From positions 1 to 10,307 of the forward strand of contig UZAN01057433.1 of NCBI GenBank assembly GCA_900618425.1: a stretch of DNA of 10,307 nt, in the 5' to 3' direction. Positions 1 to 7,608 of the stretch are shown piece by piece (position 1 is the first letter of the stretch; each line of letters starts with the position of its first letter). Source of the stretch: Echinostoma caproni (taxonomy: Eukaryota; Platyhelminthes; Trematoda; Plagiorchiida; Echinostomatidae). The notes below the pieces were generated by a model that was not told the origin of the DNA, did no database searches, and saw only the letters and a list, made by a program, of their open reading frames with translations. Made by a program: the position numbers and the translations under genes.

Positions 1-1
1 C

Positions 2-1185
2 AGACACGTAGTTTCACCTATAGGCACTTTCGCCACACCTGATGCTCGATTCGATCATGTACACACTGACATTGTTGGACCTTGACCACCGTCACAGGGG
101 TATACGCATATACTTGCATGCGTTGACAGGTTTACAAGATGGCCAGAAGCCATTCCCATCTCTACCGTCAAGGCCGAAACAGTGGCTATACAATTTGTAG
201 AACGATGGGTAGCTTTATACGGTTGTCCCTCTACGGTTACCCTCGACAGGGAACGACAATTTGAGTCCGATCTTTTTCCTCATTAACGCCGGGTACGGAA
301 CGCACTTGAACCACAGTCTAACATCCAGCACCTAATGGTTTAATCGAGCGTTTTCACCACCAAATTAAGGCTGCCCTAAGGGCACGCGATAATTCTAATT
401 GGCATCAAACGCTACCTCCAGTTCGGCTCGGGATCAGAACTTGTGAAAAGGTAGATATCCAATCTTCCGCCGCTGAACTTGTCTTCTGCAAGACATTGAG
501 AATGCCTGGGGAATTCTTTACGCCACGGAGTAGTGTCAACATACGCATACCGAAATACGTTCAACGTTTGTCCACCTTCATGTAGACACCGTCTCTGGCG
601 AAAACACGAAATGTCATTCTGCTCGCAAGTATTCGTACGAGTTGGTTCGGTGCGCAAACCTTTACAACAGCCATACCATGAATCTTTCGTGACATTTCAC
701 GTCACGATAAGACCTTCAAGGTTGATCGACATGGCCGTGTCGATACGATTAGCATAGATGGTCTTAAAGCAGCATACATTGACGAAAACGTTATGCACGC
801 TAACACTAAACTTGCTGCTAATACCTCTCAGCCTCTGAACGAGACACCAGTCTCACGTTCAGGCTCGCATTATTCTTCCGCTGCACCAGCTTTAGACGAA
901 GCATCTCCTTCACGCCTTAGCTGGCAGCCTCCACAACTTGCCACGACTCCGAATGAGGTTTCACCCTCACATTCGAGCCGGCAACCACCACTTCCCGCCA
1001 CGGTTTTGGATGAGGCACTCGCTTCGCATTCAGATCGGCAACCTCGCACAATGGTTACGACTTCGGACGTGACCCCAATTTCATGTCCAAGTCCACCCCA
1101 TGCAGCTTTGTCTCGACCATCGAAAGAGAATTCCCTCTCACGTTCTGGTCGAAGGATCGTTTTGTCGGCACGTTTTCGAACGTAG
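2..1185 (+). pseudogene. Broken Ty3/Gypsy pol: integrase core, C-terminal domain and tail (5' end outside window)
   Basis: Remnant of an LTR-retrotransposon integrase, the enzyme that joins element cDNA to host DNA. Frame 2 from position 2 reads FDHVHTDIVG, then VDRFTRWPEAIPIST and GCPSTVTLDRE. After a frame change before about 322 it reads NGLIERFH. All three DDE catalytic acids are visible: Asp at 68-70, Asp at 245-247 and Glu at 346-348, with a D-to-E spacing of about 34 codons. Further on come SSAAELV, then the FVRVGSVRKPLQ and SRHDKTFKVDRHGRVDTI motifs of the C-terminal domain, and finally a Ser/Pro-rich tail ending SRSGRRIVLSARF with a stop at 1183-1185, typical of Gypsy pol ends. Damage includes stops at 83-85 (TGA) and 284-286 (TAA), a frameshift between about 287 and 320, and two compensating shifts near 580 and 690. 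It cannot encode a working protein. The family call is confident; the lineage (CsRn1/Kabuki-like) is an inference. Confidence 0.9.
853..1080 (+). repeat. Four imperfect 57-bp tandem units in the pol tail
   Basis: The open frame 793-1185 repeats a 19-residue unit four times (853-909, 910-966, 967-1023, 1024-1080). Each unit begins with a Ser-rich start (SR or SH), most carry a QPP or QPR core, and each ends around an Asp/Asn-Glu-Ala/Val motif (DEASP, NEVSP, DEALA, SDVTP). The units are diverged but keep the same length and phase, so they arose by tandem duplication within the integrase C-terminal tail. Confidence 0.7.
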
Positions 1186-1419
1186 GTGAAACTCTATCCT
1201 AGAACATTGCACAGCAATACCATTGCATCGACTGATACCACCAGTTGTACTCGATATTTGTTTAGCATTTATATTGTTGTTTGGTACTGAAAGCATACGC
1301 ATTTGCCTATCTGCGGTTGCTACATCACGTGTTTTTCTCTTTTCATTTTCATATTCACCGAGCCTCATACGTGCCCTGGCTATTGCATTCTTGGTCCAAC
1401 GTATTCTGCACGAATTCTG
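1186..1419. other. Non-coding stretch after pol, nothing recognised
   Basis: Pyrimidine-rich DNA between the pol stop and the gag-like remnant. Short frames are open here, but none gives a recognisable protein. I see no clear polypurine tract or TG...CA LTR border where a 3' LTR would normally begin. Confidence 0.4.
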
Positions 1420-1850
1420 GTTCCAAATATGTCGCCGCCGACTCAGCAGATTATCCACGAATTCAACGGCATGACCTTTCAGCCACGTGTGATTCCGGTT
1501 ACCTCAGTCAACAGCGTATGTACCTTGGCTCGGGCGTAGTACGCCAACTGCTCAACCCAGAACGCAATTCTCGCTGGTATTCTGTCCCGATCCCGATCAC
1601 GGCAACGCATCTGACTCGACATTGAGTACCTTACTCCACTGTTCCACTGCCCTCGATGCTGTCCCGACCGCGAACGTTACGTACCTACTAGGAACTTTTG
1701 TGAACATCATGCACATCACGATCCTTGTCTTACCATCACCAAAAGTTGTTTCACACTTTCTACCGGGGCTGCTGTAGCTTGACCGATTGTACGGTGAAAG
1801 CCGGACAGTAGCAGACATCTGCCGGACACCACTTTTTATCTACAATCTAA
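1420..1850 (+). pseudogene. Possible decayed Gypsy gag 3' region
   Basis: Weak evidence spread over several frames. Around 1425-1450 the frames read VAADSAD and then IIHEFNGM, which resembles the ADRIM-like end of the Gag capsid region in fluke Gypsy elements. Around 1585 there is a short Ser-Arg run (SRSRSRQR), which commonly follows it. Around 1725-1780 LSYHHQKLFHTF...CCSL resembles a degraded CYYH...ARKC...C motif that sits before the protease in these elements. Multiple stops and shifts show it is non-functional. Finding gag downstream of the pol end implies a second element copy or a rearrangement. The match is from recollection of the family and may be wrong. Confidence 0.3.
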
Positions 1851-1879
1851 ATGTAGGTTCACATTTTTACTTCAGTACC

Positions 1880-2110
1880 AACGCCACGTGACGTTTGTTT
1901 TATACGATCGAAAACTGCTGTATCCTTCCGCGAAGGGAACTTTCACATTTCGCTTTCGCTCCGCTTTGCTCGTTGGTTCTCGTGCCTTCGTGCTTCAACG
2001 CAAACGCTCGTTAGCCGGTACTTTCTCTGTGCCACGGTACCTCAATAAACGTCTACAACAACCACAAGTCTTCTGGTTTAACCAGCGGTAACTTGGTTGT
2101 ATTACGAGCT
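1880..2110 (+). repeat. Possible LTR-like fragment with CACGTGACGT and AATAAA
   Basis: This segment carries CACGTGACGT at 1885-1894 (an E-box fused to a CRE-like core), a pyrimidine-rich GCTTTCGCTCCGC stretch near 1955, and an AATAAA at about 2044, in the order enhancer, R-like region, poly(A) signal that an LTR would show. It directly follows Gypsy remnants. I cannot find clear terminal TG/CA dinucleotides, a duplicate LTR or a primer-binding site, so this is only a suggestion. Confidence 0.22.
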
Positions 2111-2164
2111 CGGGGTTCCCGTTCTAAAGCGCGTCACGGCCAGCCGTAGTCGACGTTTCGCCAT

Positions 2165-2240
2165 ATCCATTGCAAATCACGTGAGTTGGATTAGAGCATA
2201 GCGGAAGTATAAATCGATGACTGTCTGTGATTTGAATGTG
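2165..2240 (+). promoter_or_regulatory. Candidate core promoter of the 451-codon gene
   Basis: TATAAAT at 2208-2214 lies 55 to 62 bases before the ATG at 2270. That places a transcription start near 2238-2245 and leaves a 5' leader of about 25 to 32 bases. Upstream is a perfect E-box CACGTG at 2178-2183, immediately preceded by the octamer-like TTGCAAAT at 2170-2177. The spacing is consistent with a compact RNA polymerase II promoter. It is predicted from sequence only. Confidence 0.5.
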
Positions 2241-2269
2241 AATGTTCTAATGCACGCTGAGTTTCACCA

Positions 2270-3625
2270 ATGGGAAGTAATATAGACATTTTGACCAAAT
2301 ATAAAAATCTCAAGAGCCCTGCAATCCCGACCTGTCTAAAAGTATGCGGAGAAGAGTTGCTTAACAGGGTGAAAGCAGGTCAATTCCGTGTACTCCCTTC
2401 ATGTTGGTCAAGTCTGCTCATTAGTGCAACCGAATTAAGACAGAACAATCTGACGGATTTGCAAAATTTCTTGGACGAGTTTGGCTCGGACAACAAATTT
2501 ATATCAGGTTTGACAGAGAACTATCGAAACTTATCGGAATGTATTGGTTTACCGACACAGAAAATCTTTGCGGCATTCTGGGAATTTCTGACGCGTTGCC
2601 AACAGAGTTTAAACGTACAAATCTCCTATCCGTCCTACGGTTGGGTCATCTTGGGCCCACCATACCTTAATCCATTCGATAGCTTTGACGAGGCTCAGTT
2701 TGCCAAGGAGGTCAATGCATTGCTCGAGACAATACTGGAGCAGGGATTAGTAAAACGTGACATACTGTGTTACGTCATGCGAGTTTTTGCTGAACTGGTA
2801 CAGAGTGCAACAGAATACTGCCGAGATAAACCGGCATTAGCTTGTATTATTCGCTATCAGATAGCCAATCAATTCGGACCGATTCTATTTACCGTGACAT
2901 GCGAACGATGCAAAGCCCCCTTATCTGATAAAAATCGTTCGTGTGAGTACTGTATCACAGTAGCCGGTCTTTTGCAGAAACCGTTCGCCGCAGATTTAGT
3001 GGATCGCTTATTGCGTCACTTTAGCACGGAATTCTGGGACAAAGCGCTAACTGTTACTCAAAGAACAGGAAGTTTTGTACCGAGTGATCCGGAAAAAACA
3101 CATGCCGATATTACCGGTTTATTTTACAAAAAGAAGGCAACAGTAAAAGCAAAATCGGTACCACCATTCCCGACTCCGAACTTGCAGAAAAACAGGGGCT
3201 TATCAGCTCCTGCTGCTAACATACCCGTTCCCACTGGCACTCCACCTCAAACAGCGAACAAAGAAACAACCACACAACGGACATCCTATGCAGCAAACGC
3301 CCCAGCGCCTCCCGTAGCCGAGCAGTCGTCCAAGGACCAAAGACCGGAAGAAAGGCAATCAACTCCGACCGTAAACACCTTTACTACATCGACAGAAACG
3401 AGCAGTGTGGAAAACCCCTGGGGACTGTCAACGCTCAAAAGACCGGCCATCAAGAAACAGAAGAATAAAGCCAGTCGTCGAAGCACAACAGGCTCCAAAG
3501 GGACGCAAGGACGGAGAAGAACTACAACCACAGCCGGAAACCACAAACAACGATCGACAATTAAGTCCGTTTCCTCAAGAAGGGCAACCAATTCCAGAAA
3601 GCGAACTGGATCAAAGGGTCGCTAA
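2270..3625 (+). CDS. Unrecognised intronless gene, 451 aa, zinc-ribbon-like motif and basic tail
   Basis: I do not recognise this protein. The ATG at 2270 has a good context (CACCAATGG) and sits about 60 bases after a TATA box. The frame stays open for 451 codons and ends TAA followed directly by TGA. Residues 1-285 look globular and mostly helical, with many Cys (22, 26, 45, 91, 110, 167, 184, 192) and aromatic residues and a GPPYLNPF segment near 129-136. Cys211, 214, 225 and 228 form a CX2CX10CX2C pattern like a structural zinc ribbon. Residues 290-385 are a Pro/Ala/Thr/Ser/Gln-rich, probably disordered linker. Residues 386-451 are strongly basic, with KRPAIKKQK at 390-398 resembling a nuclear localisation signal and repeated SRR, GRRR and SRKR clusters. 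No signal peptide or membrane segment is visible. Inference: a nuclear, nucleic-acid-binding protein, either lineage-specific or derived from a virus or mobile element. Function unknown. Confidence 0.75.
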   Translation: MGSNIDILTKYKNLKSPAIPTCLKVCGEELLNRVKAGQFRVLPSCWSSLLISATELRQNNLTDLQNFLDEFGSDNKFISGLTENYRNLSECIGLPTQKIFAAFWEFLTRCQQSLNVQISYPSYGWVILGPPYLNPFDSFDEAQFAKEVNALLETILEQGLVKRDILCYVMRVFAELVQSATEYCRDKPALACIIRYQIANQFGPILFTVTCERCKAPLSDKNRSCEYCITVAGLLQKPFAADLVDRLLRHFSTEFWDKALTVTQRTGSFVPSDPEKTHADITGLFYKKKATVKAKSVPPFPTPNLQKNRGLSAPAANIPVPTGTPPQTANKETTTQRTSYAANAPAPPVAEQSSKDQRPEERQSTPTVNTFTTSTETSSVENPWGLSTLKRPAIKKQKNKASRRSTTGSKGTQGRRRTTTTAGNHKQRSTIKSVSSRRATNSRKRTGSKGR

Positions 3626-3664
3626 TGAGTATGCATTAGTTTTACCGGTAGAGAACGGAGGAAC

Positions 3665-3835
3665 ATGTCTGAGGCAAACCTGCACCACAAATCGCAACAA
3701 ACGGTAAATAGTCGAAAAAGTCAAACGATCGTGAGCATGCAGGCATTCTTGATTAGTATTTTTTTGATGTTTCTCAATTGCAACAAAACAGATACCTGCT
3801 ATCACAAACTGGTCGTGGATGATTGTTACTCATAA
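3665..3835 (+). CDS. Possible 56-aa small protein downstream of the orphan gene
   Basis: An ATG-started frame of 56 codons begins 40 bases after the stop of the 451-codon gene and in the same frame, behind tandem TAA TGA stops. It has a polar, basic N-terminus, one hydrophobic segment of about 14 residues (MQAFLISIFLMFLN, near residues 25-38), then a short tail with three Cys (39, 45, 54). The pattern would suit a small single-pass membrane or secreted peptide. It could equally be chance within the 3' untranslated region. I do not recognise it. Confidence 0.2.
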   Translation: MSEANLHHKSQQTVNSRKSQTIVSMQAFLISIFLMFLNCNKTDTCYHKLVVDDCYS

Positions 3836-4830
3836 AAAACTAGCAAATTTTACAATGAAAACAATGAGCGCTTAGAAGGTTCTCTGAAAAATATTATATA
3901 CAAGGTATTAATGGAATCCAAACCGAAGAATTCTGTCATCTGAGATAAGGCGTCATATGCGGAGAGGGCTCAACATTATCTAATGTCCTAGCAAGACCTA
4001 GTCCTTCACGTGGTACGATACAGTTAAAGTAACCAAATATGCAGCGTGACGTCAGAGGTTATGAATGACTTGGGCCTCATATATGAAGCCGGACTGAATA
4101 CTACCTGTTATACCCCTAAATTGTGGGAATATCCTCGTCGAAAGAGATTACCTGGAATAAACTGTGGCTTGTACAGAATCAACGGTTAGCGGCCCACATA
4201 TATTTTCGGAATCCGTTGGACCACCAGATACTCGTATATTTCATTCTATTCACTCATATTTGACCGATCACAAATCACACCACATCATCCTATTTTTTAT
4301 TCTGTCATCATGAGTTTGCGGTCATATCTGTGTTAGGCTATGTGCAATAAAATACTTAGGTAAGAGGTTCATTGAGCATAAATATCAGGTACAGCAGAGT
4401 GCACCAATGAAGCGATCGAGAAATAAAAACTTACAGGTGACTTCCCAAAGCCACATTTGACTCGAAACTTGACGCACAAACACTGACCTGATGAGCGTAG
4501 ATAGAACATAAAATAAGTTCGGTCTTATAATACGAATGTGACCTGATATAATAGGGATAAATTGAAAGAAACTGGGACTGAGTAAGCACTTAAGATTGAA
4601 TCATGGACAGACGTCGAACGACAAAGCAAAGGTCGGCAATAACTTAGTGACAGCGTCACCTTCAGTAAAAAATAAACACTCGAGCCCGTACACCAATTTC
4701 ATGAGGATGGAGAGGAATAATGGTGCCATTCTGCTACGAACAAAAGGACTAGATGTATCAAAGTTCAATGCCAAACGTCAAACTAAAATGACTCTTCCCG
4801 TAATCCATGGAAAGGCAAGACGCGGAAGAA
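3836..4830. other. AT-rich intergenic DNA and 3' UTR, no gene recognised
   Basis: About 1 kb between the two convergent genes. Stops are frequent in all frames and I see no recognisable repeat, RNA gene or exon. It contains two plus-strand poly(A) hexamers, listed separately, so part of it probably serves as 3' untranslated region for the gene at 2270. Confidence 0.5.
4156..4351 (+). terminator. Candidate poly(A) signals AATAAA at 4156-4161 and 4346-4351
   Basis: Two perfect AATAAA hexamers lie on the plus strand downstream of the 451-codon gene, about 530 and 720 bases after its stop. Either could end its transcript. They are common words in AT-rich DNA, so assignment is tentative. Confidence 0.3.
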
Positions 4831-4846
4831 GCGATGCATATGAAAA

Positions 4847-4852
4847 TTTATT
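4847..4852 (-). terminator. Poly(A) signal of the superoxide dismutase gene
   Basis: TTTATT on the plus strand reads AATAAA on the minus strand. It is about 90 bases past the SOD stop codon (4943-4941), giving a compact 3' untranslated region of roughly 110 to 120 bases. This is the first canonical signal after the stop. Confidence 0.5.
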
Positions 4853-4940
4853 TGTCAAGAGAATCAAACATCTACAAGAGACAGATATGGTTTTCAAATG
4901 AAATGGGAGCATGTCAGTGAGGCAACATTTCGTTTGCAAT

Positions 4941-6638
4941 TCAGTCCGTTAAACCGATAACCCCACAAGCCAAACGTCCGCCAGCGTTACCGGTAGTTTT
5001 ACTCTGTTCGTGTCCACCACGACCAAGATCATCTTCATTCTCATGTACCTAGAAAAACAAAAAGAACAGGAAGGAACCATGAGACAGTTTGTCTTGTTTC
5101 TTGAACCAAATCTAAAAAGCAAGTTCCGACAATACACGTCACATATTGGGAGGAAAAGACGGTGACCCATAATTGAGAATAAGAGAACATAATTGAAATG
5201 CATTACTGCCGTCGTCTGGCTGAGTAGTACACCTGTAATATGGATATTTTCATGTGATTTGTTTCTCGGTANGTTTTTCACTGTGTATGCTTTAGATAAG
5301 TAGCACATAAACAAAAACGATAGTGAACTGAATGACCGAGAACCCATACCCCTAGTTCTGAAGTTGATCTACAGATATAGATTGCACAATTAACCGCGAC
5401 GAACAGTTATGCGCGAGTTTCCTATTCACGTGAATCCACTGAGTTCAGTGGTGAAAGCCAGAAACCTAAGCAACTGGGATGAAGAACCAGATAATTCAGG
5501 CCCCGAGAATGAGGTTACCCAGTATTTCCCCTAAGGCATATCTTTATTATTCAGCGAGAGTTGGCCGCTTCACGCAGAAGACGTACGGGGACNACCGTTG
5601 CCTTCGTTGCATCGCCAGAGTACGCTGGCAACAGCGAATCATCAACGATGAGGTTCACCGAAGAACCTTCGCCTCAGATTAACTTAATTGTCCCTTGAGC
5701 GCCACCATCTACCTCGATGACTGGGACGTGTTGCGGTTCAACGACTGTCCCAACACGGACACTAACCGGAAGCGGCCACGAGGTGAACAGAAGCCTTTGG
5801 GTAACGAAAACTCGACTGAAATGGCAGAGGGGTAGTTCGGCAATCATTGTTTAATAAAGGCGGTGCGGAATCAGACAGAGCATGTTGATTGTAAACAGTA
5901 CTGTTAATCTCTCTACTCCCGAGAATTAAAATCGTGACCTCACACAAGTTTGATCAGGAGGAAGCTGACAAGAATGAATTATTTTGCGTATGCAAAATAC
6001 GACCAGTGGGCTACATGGCTTCAACATTCACTTAAAGCCGAAGTATTCAAAAATTATCATTTTCTCATAACGGAATCAAGTAAGGGGAATTCGTCGTGCA
6101 TACAACAAATGAAACGTGAACTGAAAAGCTAGAACAGCTGTTTCTACCCCGTTGGGTTTCATCAACTGTGTGAATTCATTGACCCAACTGCAGATTGAGC
6201 CCGGGACCTCACCGTTGATTCCTAGCAGTTTCGCGCGTGATTCGCTCTAGACACGATGAATTCCCCTCCCCCCCCCCCCTTGAGATTGAATTAAAACCTC
6301 CATTACTCTCGTGCAAAATCAAGTGAAAATATCAAGGGAGCGGAAATGCTTACCACCATAGCTCTTCCGACGATAGAATTGACACCGGATAGCGAAATAA
6401 TATTGTCAGTGAACTCAGCGTGAGCTTTCCCGCTTTGGTCTGCCTCGACATTGCCCAAGTCACCCACGTGACGAATCTTATCTGTGGGTGCTCCGTGATC
6501 TACATTAGTTGGGTTGAAATGAGCGCCGGCAGAGATACAGCCATTAGTGGTATCTCCGTAGGCATGCACATGAAATCCATGCTTTCCTGGCTTTAGGCCT
6601 GTTATGTCAACAGTTACTTTGACTGGGGCGTTTTCGGA
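4941..6638 (-). CDS. SOD1: Cu/Zn superoxide dismutase, last two coding exons (5' exon missing)
   Basis: Converts superoxide to oxygen and hydrogen peroxide; the cytosolic form is the likeliest, though the N-terminus that would decide is absent. Exon A is 6638-6354 (95 codons, starting SENAPVKV and ending GRAMV) and exon B is 5048-4941 (35 codons plus TGA, starting [14 protein letters not shown] and ending GVIGLTD). Splice sites fit on the minus strand: acceptor TTTCTTTTCCAG before 6638, donor GTG|GTAAGC at 6354/6353, acceptor TTTTTCTAG before 5048. The join is in phase 0. In human numbering every key residue is present without indels: copper ligands His46, 48, 63 and 120; zinc ligands His63, 71, 80 and Asp83; disulfide Cys57-Cys146; and active-site Arg143. 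Only about 23 N-terminal residues are missing, so a first exon must lie upstream, probably beyond the right edge. The gene appears intact as far as it is seen and is convergent with the gene at 2270. Confidence 0.95.
5424..5451. repeat. Two adjacent palindromes in the SOD intron
   Basis: ATTCACGTGAAT at 5424-5435 is a perfect 12-bp palindrome with a CACGTG core. It is followed directly by CCACTGA-GT-TCAGTGG at 5436-5451, a 7-bp perfect stem with a 2-base loop. Their function is unknown. They could be the edge of a decayed mobile element, because LINE-derived sequence begins about 70 bases downstream. Confidence 0.6.
5520..5790 (+). pseudogene. LINE 3'-end fragment (C-terminal part of a reverse-transcriptase ORF)
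   Basis: The plus frame around 5536-5680 reads [19 protein letters not shown], an ambiguous base, then [15 protein letters not shown] and NDEVHRR. This is the conserved stretch (DHRCLR, RWxxRI, NxEVR) downstream of the reverse-transcriptase core in fluke LINEs. After a stop, about 5701-5745 keeps a degraded RHHLPR, stop, LGRV echo of the following RLRWLGHV motif. Stops and shifts show decay. It is probably the same family as the LINE at 8210-10307, as a 5'-truncated insertion antisense to SOD. Confidence 0.65.
6268..6279. repeat. C12 homopolymer (G12 on the SOD sense strand)
   Basis: Twelve consecutive C bases, preceded by CCCCT at 6263-6267. On the SOD sense strand this is a G12-A-G4 run about 75 to 90 bases inside the intron from the 5' splice site. 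Homopolymers of this kind are length-unstable and are also error-prone in sequencing. Confidence 0.9.
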
Positions 6639-7200
6639 CTGGAAAAGAAAACAAACATTGGATTCACGCAACACATCTACAGTACGGTTTCGCCAATTTG
6701 AGAAGCAGCTTAAGTATTCCAACACTTGTGAACAAAGACAATTAGAAAAGCACTGTAATTGGGGTTACCCCCATCAGTGAGCAATAAGCAATAGCAAATT
6801 GGTAATGTCTACTATATTACCTTGAGTCTAGCTCCTTTTGTGATCTATAAAGTACCTACAAAGGCAAGATTAAGATACTGACTTAATTGGTTTGAAATGC
6901 GTGCATAGTTCTTTTGATTGAATATGATAAGGTGATAAATAAACGTTTAAAACTGCGGCAATCAAAACCAACAGGACTGGGGAAAAATCGTATTGTGGGA
7001 AGAAATGTCCAATTCTGGTCAACTTGGGTTGTACAATAACCTGTGTCGTGTTTACCCACAAGGAGAAACGGATCTCATAATAAGTTGACACTTCTTATTT
7101 GTTCCTAAGAAGCCACCGGTAAGTTTGTAGAAACTGGTAAACGATGAGCTTGATGAAAGCAGTTTGCATTATTAACTTGCCTCCGAAAGCCTTAGTAAGG
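6639..7200 (-). other. SOD intron 1 sequence, nothing else recognised
   Basis: Begins with a strong pyrimidine tract and AG acceptor for the exon at 6638. The rest is AT-rich with no recognisable exon, repeat family or RNA gene. Minus-strand donors I checked here (for example near 6770, 6822, 6856 and 7058) have no SOD-like coding sequence before them. Confidence 0.6.
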
Positions 7201-7608
7201 TCGGGGGTGGTTGTCTAGGATTGCGGTCACCCATCCCCTGCACCTAGCGAAATGCACCCATACGACCAAGCGTCTCAAACAGCCTCCGCTAGGGAAGCCC
7301 TACGCACTGCCTTCTCGTGGCGGTGTTTTCCCACCAAAGTGAGAGGACTAATAGCTAACATCCGGGGCTTTAACCGGGTTGGTGGACCACTGGTAGTTCA
7401 TCTAGGGGAGTTAGTCAAAAACCCTGATTCCAAACCATCCACACACACCTTCCCGGTTTTGGCAGTGGTCACCGGCCTTCAATGGAACTCGGTTTTCACA
7501 CGTCACCCTGCTGCCTTGCGGGTCAGGCTTTGGCCAGCCGAAGGCTCCTGCTGCGGATTCCTCAAAGAAATTTACCTGCCTTGACCGGGGCAACCTGGCA
7601 GTATTCAG
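7201..7608 (-). repeat. Left arm of a large inverted repeat
   Basis: The minus-strand reading from 7608 down to about 7201 matches the plus-strand reading of 7750-8206. The first 20 bases are identical and sharply bounded (starting CTGAATACTGCCAGG), and much of the rest matches closely by eye, for example around GTGAGAGGACTAATAGC. This arm has lost roughly 100 bases found in the other arm near 7470-7490 and gained about 45 bases near 7527-7571. The shared start suggests two copies of one element with a defined 5' end, inserted head to head. Confidence 0.85.

Larger units (their letters stand above)
5049..6353 (-). other. SOD intron between the two exons, 1305 bp
   Basis: Bounded by a GTAAGC donor (6353-6348) and a TTTTTCTAG acceptor (ending 5049). 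Inside are a LINE 3'-end fragment in the opposite orientation, two adjacent palindromes and a C12 tract, listed separately. From 5791 to 6250 there is short, probably repeat-derived sequence. It includes a GAGCCCGGGACC stretch near 6197 that on the minus strand loosely resembles a tRNA-type B box, and a 7-bp stem GTTGGGT/ACCCAAC at 6151-6188. I recognise no gene there. Confidence 0.85.

Noticed and set aside
1223..1625. Several overlapping plus-strand frames with hydrophobic stretches after pol
   Set aside because: Mutually overlapping short frames in pyrimidine-rich DNA, with no consistent start context. The only family-like signals jump between frames, which fits a decayed gag and not a living gene.
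3405..3707. A 100-codon plus-strand frame overlapping the end of the orphan gene in another frame, as if for frameshifting
   Set aside because: It starts at GTG, has no recognisable protein, no slippery site that I can see, and lies in the biased linker and tail where the antisense frame 3286-3591 is open too. Composition explains it.
4077..4086. TCATATATGA, a 10-bp palindrome in the intergenic region
   Set aside because: Short and AT-rich; expected by chance.
4488..4494. CTGATGA, the core of a hammerhead ribozyme, of interest because flukes carry hammerhead satellite elements
   Set aside because: No stem II plus GAAA follows, and no flanking stems pair. The heptamer alone is expected by chance.
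4596..4901. A plus-strand frame of 101 codons overlapping the SOD 3' UTR
   Set aside because: It begins at TTG; the first ATG is at 4701. No recognisable motif, no upstream signals, and it overlaps the convergent SOD 3' end. Kept out for lack of support, though a basic peptide exon cannot be excluded.
5950..6132. A 60-codon plus-strand frame in the SOD intron
   Set aside because: Starts at TTG (first ATG at 5974), has no recognised motif, and lies in repeat-derived intron sequence.
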